Assembly: GCA_934502625.1 (NCBI GenBank)
Contig: CAKSUQ010000005.1
Coordinates: 1-64,000, forward strand
Direction: 5' to 3'
Source of the DNA: an uncultured Gemmiger sp.
Lineage (GTDB): Bacteria; Bacillota; Clostridia; Oscillospirales; Ruminococcaceae
Length of the DNA stretch: 64,000 bases
The position numbers and the translations under genes are program-made. Shown piece by piece: positions 23,929 to 32,718 of this stretch; position 1 is the stretch's first letter, and every line of letters starts with the position of its first letter. The notes under the pieces were generated by a model that was given only the letters and a program-made list of their open reading frames with translations, was not told the DNA's origin and made no database searches.

Positions 23929-24711
23929 TTACCCCAGCGCGACATCCAAGGCCATCATGATCGTGAAGCCGAAGGCAAAGCAGAGCGTACCTATATTGGA
24001 ATGCTCGCCCTGCGACATTTCGGGGATCAATTCCTCGACCACGACGTAGATCATCGCGCCCGCCGCAAAGCTGAGCAGATACGGCAGGGCGGGCACGACC
24101 AGCCCCGCCGCCCAGATGGTGAACAGCGCACCCAGCGGCTCCACCGCGCCGGACAGTGTGCCCATCAAGAACGCCTTGCCCCGGCTCATGCCCTCGGCTT
24201 TCAGCGGCATCGAGATGATCGCACCCTCCGGAAAGTTTTGGATCGCAATGCCCACCGACAGCGCCAGCGCGCCCATCGCCGTGATCTGCGCGCTGCCCGT
24301 TAAGTACCCGGCGTAGACGACGCCGACGGCCATACCCTCCGGGATGTTGTGCAGCGTCACCGCCAGCACCAGCATCGTCGTGCGCGAAAAGCCGCTTTTG
24401 GGGCCTTCGGGGCTGGTGGCACCCTGATGCAGGTGCGGCACCAGCATATCCAGCGCCAGCAGAAACCCGACGCCCAGCCAGAACCCGATGAAGGCGGGCA
24501 GAAATGACAGCCGCCCCAGCGCGGCGGATTGCTCCAGTGCGGGGGAGAGCAGGCTCCAGAACGACGCGGCCACCATGACCCCGGCGGCAAAGCCGGTCAG
24601 CGCCCGCTGCACGCCGGGGTGCAGTGCCTTTTTCATAAAGAACACACACGCCGAGCCGAGCGTTGTGCCCGCAAAGGGGATGAGCACCCCGATCAAAGTT
24701 TGCATTAGCAT
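23929..24711 (-). CDS. ZIP-family divalent metal transporter
   Basis: The 260-residue protein has eight membrane segments and both metal-binding signatures: HNIPEG at 121-126 in helix IV and NFPEG at 159-163 in helix V. A short His-containing loop (PHLHQG) lies before helix IV. It would take up zinc, iron or manganese. The nearest named type is ZupT. GGAGGG precedes the ATG at 24711. A near-perfect dyad downstream of its promoter suggests metal-dependent repression. A second, different ZIP protein is encoded at 53158. Confidence 0.9.
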   Translation of the reverse strand: MLMQTLIGVLIPFAGTTLGSACVFFMKKALHPGVQRALTGFAAGVMVAASFWSLLSPALEQSAALGRLSFLPAFIGFWLGVGFLLALDMLVPHLHQGATSPEGPKSGFSRTTMLVLAVTLHNIPEGMAVGVVYAGYLTGSAQITAMGALALSVGIAIQNFPEGAIISMPLKAEGMSRGKAFLMGTLSGAVEPLGALFTIWAAGLVVPALPYLLSFAAGAMIYVVVEELIPEMSQGEHSNIGTLCFAFGFTIMMALDVALG

Positions 24712-24733
24712 AAACTAACCCTCCTGTACAAAT

Positions 24734-24792
24734 CATACTAATTTACTATGCTTTCGTGGGGGATTATAGCACAGAAATAATGTGCGCGTCAA
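24734..24792 (-). promoter_or_regulatory. Promoter and candidate metal operator of the ZIP gene
   Basis: Minus strand: TTGACG (24787-24792), 18 bases, TATAAT (24763-24768) with an extended TGC. Between the -10 box and the ribosome binding site lies CATACTAATTTACTATG (24734-24750), a 17-bp dyad with 7 of 8 arm positions matching. Confidence 0.55.
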
Positions 24793-24873
24793 GGCGGGGC
24801 AGCGGCGGCAAGTCATACACAAAAAATTTACAGGACACATTCCCCAAACTGGTTAAAAATATATCAAAAACAC

Positions 24874-24902
24874 TTGCGCAAAACGAAGTTTGTGCGTATA
24901 AT
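24874..24902 (+). promoter_or_regulatory. pgk promoter
   Basis: TTGCGC (24874-24879), 17 bases, TATAAT (24897-24902). A GGGGCGC/GCGCCC hairpin lies in the short untranslated leader. Confidence 0.65.
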
Positions 24903-24971
24903 AAGACTAAACCCCTTGGGGCGCGGTGCGCCCTGCCAAAAATGTGAAACATACCGAGAGGAGCTTTTACT

Positions 24972-26180
24972 ATGGGTTTGGGTAAAAAGACCATTGACGA
25001 TGAGAACTACGCCGGCAAGCGCGTACTGGTTCGCTGCGACTTCAACGTCCCGATGAAGGACGGCGTTATCACCAACGATAACCGCATCAACGCCGCACTG
25101 CCGACCATCAAGAAGCTGATTGCCGACGGCGCTAAGGTCATCCTGTGCAGCCATCTGGGCAAGCCGAAGAACGGCCCCGAGGCCAAGTTCAGCCTGGCCC
25201 CCGTTGCTGTCCGCCTGAGCGAGAAGCTGGGCCAGCCTGTCACCTTTGCGGACGATGACAATGTCGTCGGCGAGAATGCCAAGGCTGCTGTTGCCACCAT
25301 GGGCAACGGCGAGGTCGTTCTGCTGCAGAACACCCGTTTCCGCAAGGAGGAGACCAAGAACCTGCCTGAGTTCAGCGAGGAGCTGGCCAGCCTGGCCGAC
25401 GCTTACGTGGACGACGCCTTCGGCTCCTGCCACCGCGCTCACTGCTCCACCGCCGGTGTGACCGACTATGTCAAGGATACCGCTGTCGGCTACCTGATGG
25501 AGAAGGAGATCAAGTATCTCGGCAACGCCGTGAACGATCCCGAGCGTCCCTTCACCGCCATTCTGGGCGGTGCCAAGGTCGCGGACAAGCTGAACGTTAT
25601 CTCCAACCTGCTCGAGAAGGTCGATACGCTGATCATCGGCGGCGGCATGGCCTACACCTTCCTGAAGGCCCAGGGCTACGAGATCGGCAAGAGCCTGTGC
25701 GACGACAGCAAGCTCGACTACTGCAAGGACATGATGGCCAAGGCTGAGGAGAAGGGCGTTAAGCTGCTGCTGCCCGTCGATGCCGCCTGCATCAAGGACT
25801 TCCCCGATCCCATCGACGCTCCCGTCGAGACCGTGATCGTTCCCGTCACCGCGATCCCCGCTGACATGGAGGGCTGCGACATCGGCCCCGAGTCCATGAA
25901 GCTGTTTGCTGACGCCGTCAAGGCCAGCAAGACCGTTGTCTGGAACGGCCCCATGGGCGTGTTTGAGAACCCGACCCTGGCTGCCGGTACCCTGGCTGTT
26001 GCCAAGGCTATGGCCGAGAGCGACGCTACCACCGTTATCGGCGGCGGCGACTCCGCTGCAGCTGTCCAGCAGATGGGCCTGGGCGACAAGATGACCCACA
26101 TCTCCACCGGCGGCGGCGCTTCTCTCGAGTACCTCGAGGGCAAGGAGCTGCCCGGCATCGCCGTCATCCAGAAGGCATAA
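24972..26180 (+). CDS. pgk: Phosphoglycerate kinase
   Basis: The 402-residue enzyme transfers phosphate from 1,3-bisphosphoglycerate to ADP in glycolysis. N-terminal substrate motifs are [17 protein letters not shown] and LLQNTRF. The C-terminal nucleotide domain shows [20 protein letters not shown] and GGGDSAAAV with the final [13 protein letters not shown]. Length is standard for bacteria. GAGAGGAGC precedes the ATG. Codons are strongly biased to a small set (CTG, GGC, AAG, GTC), as expected for high expression. It heads the pgk-tpiA-gpmI group, but a strong terminator follows, so tpiA may be read by readthrough or another promoter. Confidence 0.97.
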   Translation: MGLGKKTIDDENYAGKRVLVRCDFNVPMKDGVITNDNRINAALPTIKKLIADGAKVILCSHLGKPKNGPEAKFSLAPVAVRLSEKLGQPVTFADDDNVVGENAKAAVATMGNGEVVLLQNTRFRKEETKNLPEFSEELASLADAYVDDAFGSCHRAHCSTAGVTDYVKDTAVGYLMEKEIKYLGNAVNDPERPFTAILGGAKVADKLNVISNLLEKVDTLIIGGGMAYTFLKAQGYEIGKSLCDDSKLDYCKDMMAKAEEKGVKLLLPVDAACIKDFPDPIDAPVETVIVPVTAIPADMEGCDIGPESMKLFADAVKASKTVVWNGPMGVFENPTLAAGTLAVAKAMAESDATTVIGGGDSAAAVQQMGLGDKMTHISTGGGASLEYLEGKELPGIAVIQKA

Positions 26181-26200
26181 TTTGTAAGGATACCCGCAGG

Positions 26201-26229
26201 AGCGCGGCGGCAGAGCCGCCGCGCTTTTT
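26201..26229 (+). terminator. Terminator of pgk
   Basis: Eleven-base stem AGCGCGGCGGC/GCCGCCGCGCT with a three-base loop, then five T. Confidence 0.88.
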
Positions 26230-26234
26230 ATGTA

Positions 26235-26375
26235 AAGGCTTCCCCCTCGAGGGGGAAGCTGTCCGCGCAGCGGACTGATGAGGGTCGAGTTACCGTGATA
26301 ACCCGTTCACGGGTAACCATGGCACACCCGCCCCTCATCTGGCGCTTCGCGCCACCTTCCCCCACGGGGGAAGGC
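26235..26375. repeat. Family B repeat between pgk and tpiA
   Basis: About 141 bp: GGCTTCCCCC/GGGGGAAGC, stem TCCGCgcaGCGGA, GATGAGGG, then CCCCTCATC, stem GGCGCttcGCGCC, and CCTTCCCCC/GGGGGAAGG. The two inner stems differ in sequence from the copy at 27182 but keep pairing. Confidence 0.85.
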
Positions 26376-26398
26376 TTATTATGGAAGGAGTAATCACC

Positions 26399-27169
26399 AT
26401 GGATAAACAGAACCGTAAAGCCATCATCGCCGGCAACTGGAAAATGAACAAGACCGCTACCGAGGCCAAGGCCCTCATCAGCGAGCTGATCCCCGCTGTC
26501 AAGGACGCCGGCTGCGAGGTCGTCATCTGCGTTCCCTTCACCGATCTCGTCACCGCTGTCGAGATGACCAAGGGCACCAACATCCACGTCGGCGCCGAGA
26601 ACGTCCACTTTGAGAAGTCCGGCGCCTTCACCGGCGAGATCAGCGCTGACATGCTGACCGACCTCGGCGTCGAGTACGTCGTCCTCGGCCACAGCGAGCG
26701 CCGCCAGTACTTTGCCGAGACCAACGAGACCGTCAACAAGCGCACCAAGGCTGCTCTGGCCGGCGGCCTGAAGCCCATCGTCTGCGTCGGCGAGAGCCTC
26801 GACCAGCGTGAGCAGGGCGTGACCGAGGAGCTGGTCCGCATGCAGGTCAAGATCGCGCTGAACGGCGTGACCGCTGACGAGCTGAAGAACGTCGTCATCG
26901 CCTACGAGCCCATCTGGGCCATCGGCACCGGCAAGACCGCTACCGCCGACCAGGCCGAGGAGGTCTGCGCCGCCATCCGCAAGGTCGTCGGCGAGCTGTA
27001 CGGCGAGGACGCCGCCAAGGGCCTGACCGTCCAGTACGGCGGCAGCATGAACCCGAAGAACGCCGAGGAGCTGCTGAGCAAGCCCGACGTTGACGGCGGC
27101 CTGATCGGCGGTGCGTCCCTGAAGGCCGACCAGTTCGCGGTCATCGTCGACGCTGCCACGAAGGGCTAA
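26399..27169 (+). CDS. tpiA: Triosephosphate isomerase
   Basis: The 256-residue TIM-barrel enzyme interconverts dihydroxyacetone phosphate and glyceraldehyde 3-phosphate. Catalytic residues are visible: Lys15 in AGNWKMN, His98 in VLGHSERR and Glu170 in AYEPIWAIGTG. The phosphate loop reads QYGGSM and GGLIGGASL. The ATG at 26399 is eight bases after GGAG; an ATG at 26381 lies upstream of that site and is less likely. Family B repeats flank the gene on both sides. Codon bias is extreme, as in pgk. Confidence 0.97.
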   Translation: MDKQNRKAIIAGNWKMNKTATEAKALISELIPAVKDAGCEVVICVPFTDLVTAVEMTKGTNIHVGAENVHFEKSGAFTGEISADMLTDLGVEYVVLGHSERRQYFAETNETVNKRTKAALAGGLKPIVCVGESLDQREQGVTEELVRMQVKIALNGVTADELKNVVIAYEPIWAIGTGKTATADQAEEVCAAIRKVVGELYGEDAAKGLTVQYGGSMNPKNAEELLSKPDVDGGLIGGASLKADQFAVIVDAATKG

Positions 27170-27181
27170 ATCGTCCCGTAA

Positions 27182-27327
27182 AAGGCTTCCCTCTTTGGGG
27201 GGAAGCTGTCACCGAAGGTGACTGATGAGGGGCGGCCTTGCCACAATTGCCCGCTTGCGGGCTGTCAGGGCAGACTTTCCCCTCATCCGGCCTGCGGCCA
27301 CCTTCCCCCCACCTTTGGGGGAAGGCC
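27182..27327. repeat. Family B repeat between tpiA and gpmI
   Basis: About 146 bp: GGCTTCCC/GGGGAAGC, stem TCACCgaaGGTGA, GATGAGGGGCGG, then CCCCTCATC, stem GGCCtgcGGCC, and CCTTCCCCC/GGGGGAAGG. Same orientation as the copy before tpiA. Confidence 0.85.
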
Positions 27328-27355
27328 TTACACCACACAAGGAGTCTACAATTCT

Positions 27356-28879
27356 ATGTCTAAAAAACCTGTTATGCTCTGCATCATGGACGGCTTCGGC
27401 TGGACGCCGGACGAGACCTACGGCAACGCCGTGGCCGCCGCCAACAAGCTGAATCTGGACAAGATCTTTGCCAACTACCCCATGACCACCATCGAGGCTT
27501 CCGGCATGGCTGTCGGCCTGCCCGACGGCCAGATGGGCAACTCTGAGGTCGGCCACACCAACATGGGCGCAGGCCGCATTGTTTACCAGCAGCTGACCCT
27601 CATCACCAAGTCCATCAAGGACGGCGAGATGCTCAAGAACCCCGTCCTCGTCAAGAACATGAAGGCTGCCATCGACGCGGGCAAGGCTATTCATCTGATG
27701 GGTCTGGTCGGCACCGGCGGCGTTCACAGCCATGCCGATCACTGGTTCGGCGTGCTGGAAATGGCGAAGCACATGGGCGCAAAGGACGTCTACCTGCACT
27801 GCATCATGGACGGCCGTGACACCGACCCGCACAGCGGCAAGGGCTTCCTTGCCGACCTGCAGGCCAAGCTGGATGAGTTGGGGCTGGGCAAGATCGCCAG
27901 CGTCTCCGGCCGTTATTACGCGATGGATCGCGATAACAACTGGGATCGCGAGGAGAAGGCCTATGCCGCCTTCGTCTATGGCGAGGGCAACCACGCCGCC
28001 AACGCGCAGGAGGCCATCGAGGCCAGCTACGCCGCCGACGTCACCGACGAGTTCGTCATCCCCGTTGTCACCTGCGAGGGCGGCCGCGTTGAGGACGGCG
28101 ACACCGTCATCTTCATGAACTTCCGCCCCGACCGTGCCCGCCAGATGACCCGCATCTTCTGCGACGACGCCTTCACCGGCTTTGAGCGCCGCGGCGGCCG
28201 CAAGCAGGTCCACTATGTCTGCATGGCCGAGTATGACGCCACGATGCCCAACTGCGAGGTCGCCTATCCCCCGGTGGAGCTGAAGAACACGCTGGGCGAG
28301 TACCTGGCCGCCCACGGCAAGACCCAGCTGCGCATTGCCGAGACCGAGAAGTACGCCCATGTGACCTTCTTCTTCAACGGCGGTGTTGAGCAGCCCTGCG
28401 AGGGCGAGGACCGCAAGGTCATCCCCAGCCCGAAGGTTGCCACCTACGACCTCAAGCCCGAAATGAGCGCCTATGAGGTCGCCGACGAGTGCAAGGCACG
28501 CATCGAGAGCGGCAAGTACGACGTCATCATCCTGAACTTCGCGAACTGCGACATGGTCGGCCACACCGGCGTCTTTGACGCTGCCGTCAAGGCCGTCGAG
28601 GCCGTCGACAAGTGCGTCGGCGAAGTCACCGATGCCGTGCTGAACGCGGGCGGTGTGGTCTTCCTGACCGCCGACCACGGCAACGCCGAGAAGATGAAGA
28701 ACCCCGACGGTTCCCCCTTCACCGCGCACACCACCAACGTTGTCCCCTTCGCCGTCATCGGCGCGGGCGACGTGAAGCTGCGCGAGGGCGGCTGCCTTGC
28801 GGACATCGCCCCGACGATGCTGCCCTATATCGGCCTGCCCGTCCCGGCAGAGATGACCGGCAAGAGCATCATCGAGTAA
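27356..28879 (+). CDS. gpmI: 2,3-bisphosphoglycerate-independent phosphoglycerate mutase
   Basis: The 507-residue metalloenzyme interconverts 3- and 2-phosphoglycerate using two manganese ions. The phosphatase domain starts PVMLCIMDGFGW and carries the phosphoserine Ser63 in GQMGNSEVGHTNMG. The inserted transferase domain has HSHADHWFG, IMDGRDTDPHSGKGF and FNFRPDRARQ-type motifs. Metal ligands return in DMVGHTG and FLTADHGNAEKM near the end. AAGGAG precedes the ATG at 27356. A terminator with a UUCG loop follows. Confidence 0.96.
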   Translation: MSKKPVMLCIMDGFGWTPDETYGNAVAAANKLNLDKIFANYPMTTIEASGMAVGLPDGQMGNSEVGHTNMGAGRIVYQQLTLITKSIKDGEMLKNPVLVKNMKAAIDAGKAIHLMGLVGTGGVHSHADHWFGVLEMAKHMGAKDVYLHCIMDGRDTDPHSGKGFLADLQAKLDELGLGKIASVSGRYYAMDRDNNWDREEKAYAAFVYGEGNHAANAQEAIEASYAADVTDEFVIPVVTCEGGRVEDGDTVIFMNFRPDRARQMTRIFCDDAFTGFERRGGRKQVHYVCMAEYDATMPNCEVAYPPVELKNTLGEYLAAHGKTQLRIAETEKYAHVTFFFNGGVEQPCEGEDRKVIPSPKVATYDLKPEMSAYEVADECKARIESGKYDVIILNFANCDMVGHTGVFDAAVKAVEAVDKCVGEVTDAVLNAGGVVFLTADHGNAEKMKNPDGSPFTAHTTNVVPFAVIGAGDVKLREGGCLADIAPTMLPYIGLPVPAEMTGKSIIE

Positions 28880-28893
28880 TCACCCCGCATCTC

Positions 28894-28921
28894 AGCGGCA
28901 GGCTTCGGCCTGCCGCTTTTT
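28894..28921 (+). terminator. Terminator of gpmI
   Basis: Ten-base stem AGCGGCAGGC/GCCTGCCGCT closed by a TTCG tetraloop and followed by five T. Confidence 0.92.
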
Positions 28922-28951
28922 GTGTGATAGGGCGTTTGCCCCGTAGAGACT

Positions 28952-29181
28952 GTAGGGGCGAACATTGTTCGCCCGCCGCAACGCTGCAATGGTCGCAGCG
29001 TGTCCGGGCGGATATGGAATCCGCCCCTACGCTGTAGGGGGCGGCGTCCCCGACGCCCCGTAGAAAGTTGCGGCAGCGGCGGCGTTCCACGGGCGGAGCA
29101 GAGCCCCGCCCCTACTGTGCATCGACCCGACAGTGTGGTGCCAGTGGCAACGTTCCACGGGCGAACAATGTTCGCCCCTAC
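28952..29181. repeat. Array of family A repeats
   Basis: Four or more modules in 230 bp: GCGAACATTGTTCGC, GGCGGATATGGAATCCGCC, GGCGTCCCCGACGCC, GGGCGGAGCAGAGCCCCGCC and GGGCGAACAATGTTCGCCC, separated by GTAGGGG or CCCCTAC boundaries and two TTCCACGGGCG joints. No gene was seen in this spacer of about 330 bp apart from the promoter at its right end. Confidence 0.8.
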
Positions 29182-29219
29182 AAAGCGGCTTCCCGGAAGC
29201 CTAAGGCTTCCTCTACTAC

Positions 29220-29248
29220 TTGCTATTTTCCCCGAAATGCGGTATAGT
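29220..29248 (+). promoter_or_regulatory. Promoter of the surface-glycan region
   Basis: TTGCTA (29220-29225), 17 bases, TATAGT (29243-29248), 36 bases before the next start codon. Confidence 0.5.
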
Positions 29249-29284
29249 AATCTTAACTAAAAATCTCTTTTCAGGAGAAGCTGA

Positions 29285-30907
29285 ATGAAACAACAAACAA
29301 AGGGCGGGGTGCTGCATGCGCTCTGGCGGTGGCTGCCGTGGCTCTGGATCGCGGGCGGCTATCTGTTTGATCTGTGGTATCAGATCGTGCCCGGCAAATG
29401 GATCGTCGACTCTGACCTTGCGTCTGAGATGATCTTGTCCGATCTGCTCAACCGCGAGGGCAGCATCATCAGCCAGAACTGGTTCTACTCCACCGAGCTG
29501 AAGGTCGTCAACCTGCAATGGTTCTACCGGCTGGGGCTGGTATTCTTCCCGAACGACTGGCATCTGGCGCGGGCGTTCGGCATGGCGGTCACGCTGGCGC
29601 TCTACGCGGCGGCCATGCTCTTCTTCGTGAAGTGTGCGGGGCTGGGGCGGCCGGGACTCTGGATGGTCGGCGTGCTGCTCTGGCCGTTCGGTCAGCATTA
29701 TCTGGTCTACGCCCTCTACGGCGGGTACTACCTCGTCTACACCTTCTTTTATATGCTGGTGCTGGCGCTTATCCTGCGCAGCCTGCACGCCGACAAAAAG
29801 CACTGCGCACTGCAATGGCTGCTGGCCTGCGTCACCACAGCGGTGGCGGGCATGAACGGCGTCAAGCAGCTGATGGTCTTCCACGCGCCGCTCTGCGTCG
29901 CAGCAGCCGTCATGCTGGTGATGGCTCTGCACAACGGCACCGAGACCGACTGGAAGGCCGCGCTGCGCCGCTGCCACGCCGAGGTACGGCTGCTCGCGGC
30001 GTCGCTGGTCACGGCGGTGGCCGCTGCGGCGGGGTATTTCGTCAGCAATGCGGTGCTGTCGCGGCTGTACGACTTCAAATCCTACAACTTCATCACGTGG
30101 AACCGCGACGAAAACTGGTTTACCCTTGACCGCATCCTGATGGACTTCTTCCATGAGTTCGGCTACGAGAACGGCGCGGGGCTGTTCCACTTTGCCGGTA
30201 TCGCGGCGGGCGTCGGCCTGCTGCTGGGCGGGTGGATGTTCTTCTGCATCGTGCGGCTGCTGCTGCGGCTGAAAAAGCTCGGCACGGTCGACCGGCTGCT
30301 GGTGCTGCTGCTCGTCGCGATGCTGGGCGTCTGCGGCATTTCCTACGCCTATTTCCACGAGTATTACCTCTATTTCTGGCTCATGAATATGCCGGTCGCC
30401 ATCGCGGTGATGGCGGTCGAGATCAAGACCGAGGACTTCCGCCTGCCGGGTGCGCGGCAGCTGCTGGCGCTGGCGCTGGGCTGCTGCTTCACGCTGTGCG
30501 CCGTCAGCACGGTGCGGCAGGAGATGGAGCACCCCTACCTTGCCCACAAGGGGCTGAAATCCGCCGCCGACTGGCTGGTGGACAACGGCTACACCCAAGG
30601 GTACGCGACGTTCTGGAACGGCAACGCGATGATCGAGATGACGAGCGGCAAGCTCGATGTCTGGACGCTGCGCGACCTGAACAGCGACGACCTGCCCGAA
30701 TGGCTGCAATCGAAGCAGCACATGACGACCGACCCGCAGCATCCCTTCCTGCTGGTAGACGTCGAGACCGACACCATCCCGCAGAACAGCCTGATGCAGT
30801 ATGCCGACTGCACCGAGGTCTACAACGACGGGCGGTATATCGTGTATGACTTCGCCACGGCAAACGCCGTGCACGAGGCAGCCGAAGCCATCCGCGCCGC
30901 AGGGTAA
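29285..30907 (+). CDS. Multi-pass membrane protein, GT-C-like
   Basis: I cannot assign this gene to a named family. The 540-residue protein has about 11-12 membrane segments and a soluble C-terminal domain of about 120 residues. After the first helix comes an extracellular loop with WIVDSDLASEMILSDLLNREG, whose Asp and Glu recall the catalytic acids in the first loop of lipid-phosphosugar-dependent GT-C transferases. YFHEYYLYFW lies near a late helix. It shares this plan with the products at 38359 and 39744. A role in transferring sugars outside the membrane is inferred from topology and neighbours. AGGAG precedes the ATG by seven bases. Confidence 0.6.
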   Translation: MKQQTKGGVLHALWRWLPWLWIAGGYLFDLWYQIVPGKWIVDSDLASEMILSDLLNREGSIISQNWFYSTELKVVNLQWFYRLGLVFFPNDWHLARAFGMAVTLALYAAAMLFFVKCAGLGRPGLWMVGVLLWPFGQHYLVYALYGGYYLVYTFFYMLVLALILRSLHADKKHCALQWLLACVTTAVAGMNGVKQLMVFHAPLCVAAAVMLVMALHNGTETDWKAALRRCHAEVRLLAASLVTAVAAAAGYFVSNAVLSRLYDFKSYNFITWNRDENWFTLDRILMDFFHEFGYENGAGLFHFAGIAAGVGLLLGGWMFFCIVRLLLRLKKLGTVDRLLVLLLVAMLGVCGISYAYFHEYYLYFWLMNMPVAIAVMAVEIKTEDFRLPGARQLLALALGCCFTLCAVSTVRQEMEHPYLAHKGLKSAADWLVDNGYTQGYATFWNGNAMIEMTSGKLDVWTLRDLNSDDLPEWLQSKQHMTTDPQHPFLLVDVETDTIPQNSLMQYADCTEVYNDGRYIVYDFATANAVHEAAEAIRAAG

Positions 30908-30955
30908 AACCATAGCAAACCAAACGCCATTCATTTATAAATAAGGAGTGTTTTT

Positions 30956-32074
30956 ATGCGTTACTGCAAAAAATGTACGATGCCCGACACCCGCCCCGGT
31001 ATTACCTTTGATGCCGAGGGGGTCTGCAGCGCCTGCCGCCATTATGAGAGCCGCAAAAATGTCGATTGGGACGCCCGCTTCAAGGAGTTCGAGGCTTACT
31101 GCGATAAGTACCGCGGCATGAACGGCCCCGGCGGCTACGACTGCGCGGTTGCCGTCTCCGGCGGCAAGGACAGCCATTTTCAGGTCTGGATGCTGAAAGA
31201 GGTCATGCACATGAACCCCATCCTCTTCAGCGTTGAGGATAACTTCCCCATGACGCAGGCCGGCATCCACAACCTGAAAAATATCAGCGAGGAATTCGGC
31301 TGCACGATCATCTCCTGCAAGCCCAACATCAAGGTGCAGAAAGTCCTGATGCGCAAATTCTTCGAGAAATACGGCAAGCCGACGTGGTACGTCGACCGCC
31401 TGATCTACACCTTCCCGCTGCACATGGCGGCCAAGTTCAACACCCCGATGCTTTGCTACGGCGAGAACGTCAGCTTCGAGTACGGCGGCAACTCTGACAA
31501 GGAGACCTACTCCGCCTTGGGGCAGATCGAGAACGGCGTCGCCGTCGGCATGCCGATGGAAGAGCTGCTGGGTGACGGCGTGACCGAGAAAGACCTGTCC
31601 CTGACGCTGGCACCCTCCGCCGAGGAGCGCGCCAAGCTCGACCCGTTCTACATGAGCTACTTTGTGCCGTGGAACAGCTACAAGAACTACCAGATCGCCA
31701 AAGCGCACGGCTTCCATGACCTGACCCACGAGTGGGATCGCACCCACCACGCCGAGAACTTCGACCAGATCGACTCCCGCGCGTACCTCGTGCATTCTTG
31801 GCTGAAATACCCCAAGTTCGGCCACGCCGCCGCCACCGACTACACCGCCCGCTACATCCGTTACGGCATGATGACCCGCGAGGAGGCCATCCCCATCATC
31901 AAGGCGCGGGACGGCAAGCTCGACCCGCTCTGCGTGCGCGATTTCTGCGACTTCTGCGGCTACACCGAGACCGAGTTCTGGCAGATCATGGACAAGTTCT
32001 ACAACCGTGACCTGTTCGAGAAGAACGAGTACGGCGAGTGGCAGCTGAAACATCCGATTTGGGAGGAAAATTAA
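30956..32074 (+). CDS. N-acetyl sugar amidotransferase (WbpG/PseA family), copy 1
   Basis: The 372-residue PP-loop enzyme should activate an N-acetyl group of a nucleotide sugar or nonulosonic acid with ATP and replace its oxygen with ammonia, giving an acetamidino group. Two CxxC pairs at residues 4/7 and 24/27 form a zinc site, and the PP-loop is SGGKDS at 67-72. A third CxxC (DFCDFCGY) lies near the C-terminus. The family includes WbpG of Pseudomonas and PseA and PtmG of Campylobacter, all needing HisH/HisF-type ammonia supply. Here that pair follows the second copy at 34.2-35.6 kb. GGAG precedes the ATG. Confidence 0.88.
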   Translation: MRYCKKCTMPDTRPGITFDAEGVCSACRHYESRKNVDWDARFKEFEAYCDKYRGMNGPGGYDCAVAVSGGKDSHFQVWMLKEVMHMNPILFSVEDNFPMTQAGIHNLKNISEEFGCTIISCKPNIKVQKVLMRKFFEKYGKPTWYVDRLIYTFPLHMAAKFNTPMLCYGENVSFEYGGNSDKETYSALGQIENGVAVGMPMEELLGDGVTEKDLSLTLAPSAEERAKLDPFYMSYFVPWNSYKNYQIAKAHGFHDLTHEWDRTHHAENFDQIDSRAYLVHSWLKYPKFGHAAATDYTARYIRYGMMTREEAIPIIKARDGKLDPLCVRDFCDFCGYTETEFWQIMDKFYNRDLFEKNEYGEWQLKHPIWEEN

Positions 32075-32248
32075 GCGCTTCGCGCTTCAAAGAAGGGGGT
32101 CGTCGCCTGTGGCTGCGCCACGCTCCTGCACCCCTCCTTTGGATTCACCTCGTCGCACAAAAGTACGTCCTCGTGCCTTCGGCGACTGCGGTGTACTTTT
32201 GTGCTCTAGAGGTATCCACATCGTCGGCACATGTCCGCCGATGTGGAT
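32073..32248. repeat. Run of stem-loops between copy 1 and the Dabb gene
   Basis: Successive inverted repeats: AAGCGC/GCGCTT (32073-32087), an imperfect AAAGAAGGGGGT/ACCCCTCCTTT arm pair with an inner GTGGC/GCCAC (32089-32140), a perfect GCACAAAAGTAC/GTACTTTTGTGC (32155-32204), and ATCCACATCGTCGG/CCGCCGATGTGGAT with one mismatch (32214-32248). No gene was seen here. Confidence 0.5.
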
Positions 32249-32274
32249 GGATTTTGAATTATGGAGTGATATTT

Positions 32275-32577
32275 ATGGTACGTCACGTTATTCTGTGGAA
32301 GCTGAAGGACATGCCCGACGCCGAGAAAGCTGCCGTCAAGGCGGGCATCAAGGCCGGGCTGGAGGGGCTGGCGGGGCAGATCCCCGGTCTGCTGGAGGTT
32401 CATGTCTACACCGACGCACTGCCCAGTTCCGCGAATGCGGACCTGATGCTGGACACGACCTTCACCGACGCCGAGGCACTGAAGGGCTACTCCACCCACC
32501 CGGCGCATGTCGCTGTAGCCAACGGCAAGGTGCGCCCCTACACCGCCGTGCGGACTTGTCTCGATTTTAACGTGTAA
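32275..32577 (+). CDS. Dabb-family (stress responsive A/B barrel) protein
   Basis: The 100-residue protein is a single dimeric alpha-beta barrel domain. It starts MVRHVILWKLKD, the usual Dabb opening with the conserved His, continues with a helix and LLEVHVYTDALPSS, and has the late motif YSTHPAHVAVANGKV. Bacterial members are small soluble proteins of unclear role. GGAGTG lies six bases before the ATG at 32275. An open frame extends further upstream through the stem-loop region, but it has no better start. The gene separates the two amidotransferase copies. Confidence 0.85.
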   Translation: MVRHVILWKLKDMPDAEKAAVKAGIKAGLEGLAGQIPGLLEVHVYTDALPSSANADLMLDTTFTDAEALKGYSTHPAHVAVANGKVRPYTAVRTCLDFNV

Positions 32578-32600
32578 ATCTGCGATGGCGGGGGCTTTTT

Positions 32601-32665
32601 GCGGGCGAATATCGAATCCGCCCCTACGGGGGTGTAGGGCGGCCGGTCCTCTGGCCGCCGTGGCG
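32601..32665. repeat. Family A modules
   Basis: GCGGGCGAATATCGAATCCGC followed by CCCCTAC, then GTAGGGCGGCCGGTCCTCTGGCCGCC. They lie just upstream of a strong promoter. Confidence 0.65.
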
Positions 32666-32676
32666 AAATCTCCCTC

Positions 32677-32705
32677 TTGCAAAACGCAGATCGCTGTGTT
32701 ATAAT
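32677..32705 (+). promoter_or_regulatory. Strong promoter upstream of the second amidotransferase
   Basis: TTGCAA (32677-32682), 17 bases, TATAAT (32700-32705) with an extended TGT. The transcript would begin about 10 bases before a terminator-like hairpin. Confidence 0.65.
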
Positions 32706-32718
32706 ACATCCATACGGC

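Noticed and set aside
28922..29219. Small genes in the repeat array after gpmI
   Set aside because: Open frames here consist only of palindromic repeat sequence and have no ribosome binding site.
29216..30934. Frame of more than 500 codons antisense to the GT-C-like gene
   Set aside because: The translation is rich in His, Gln and Arg without hydrophobic or domain patterns, while the plus strand encodes a well-formed membrane protein with promoter and ribosome binding site.
32038..32274. N-terminal extension of the Dabb protein
   Set aside because: The frame is open upstream, but it runs through stem-loops, has no good start, and would put unrelated sequence before a domain that normally starts at MVRHVIL.
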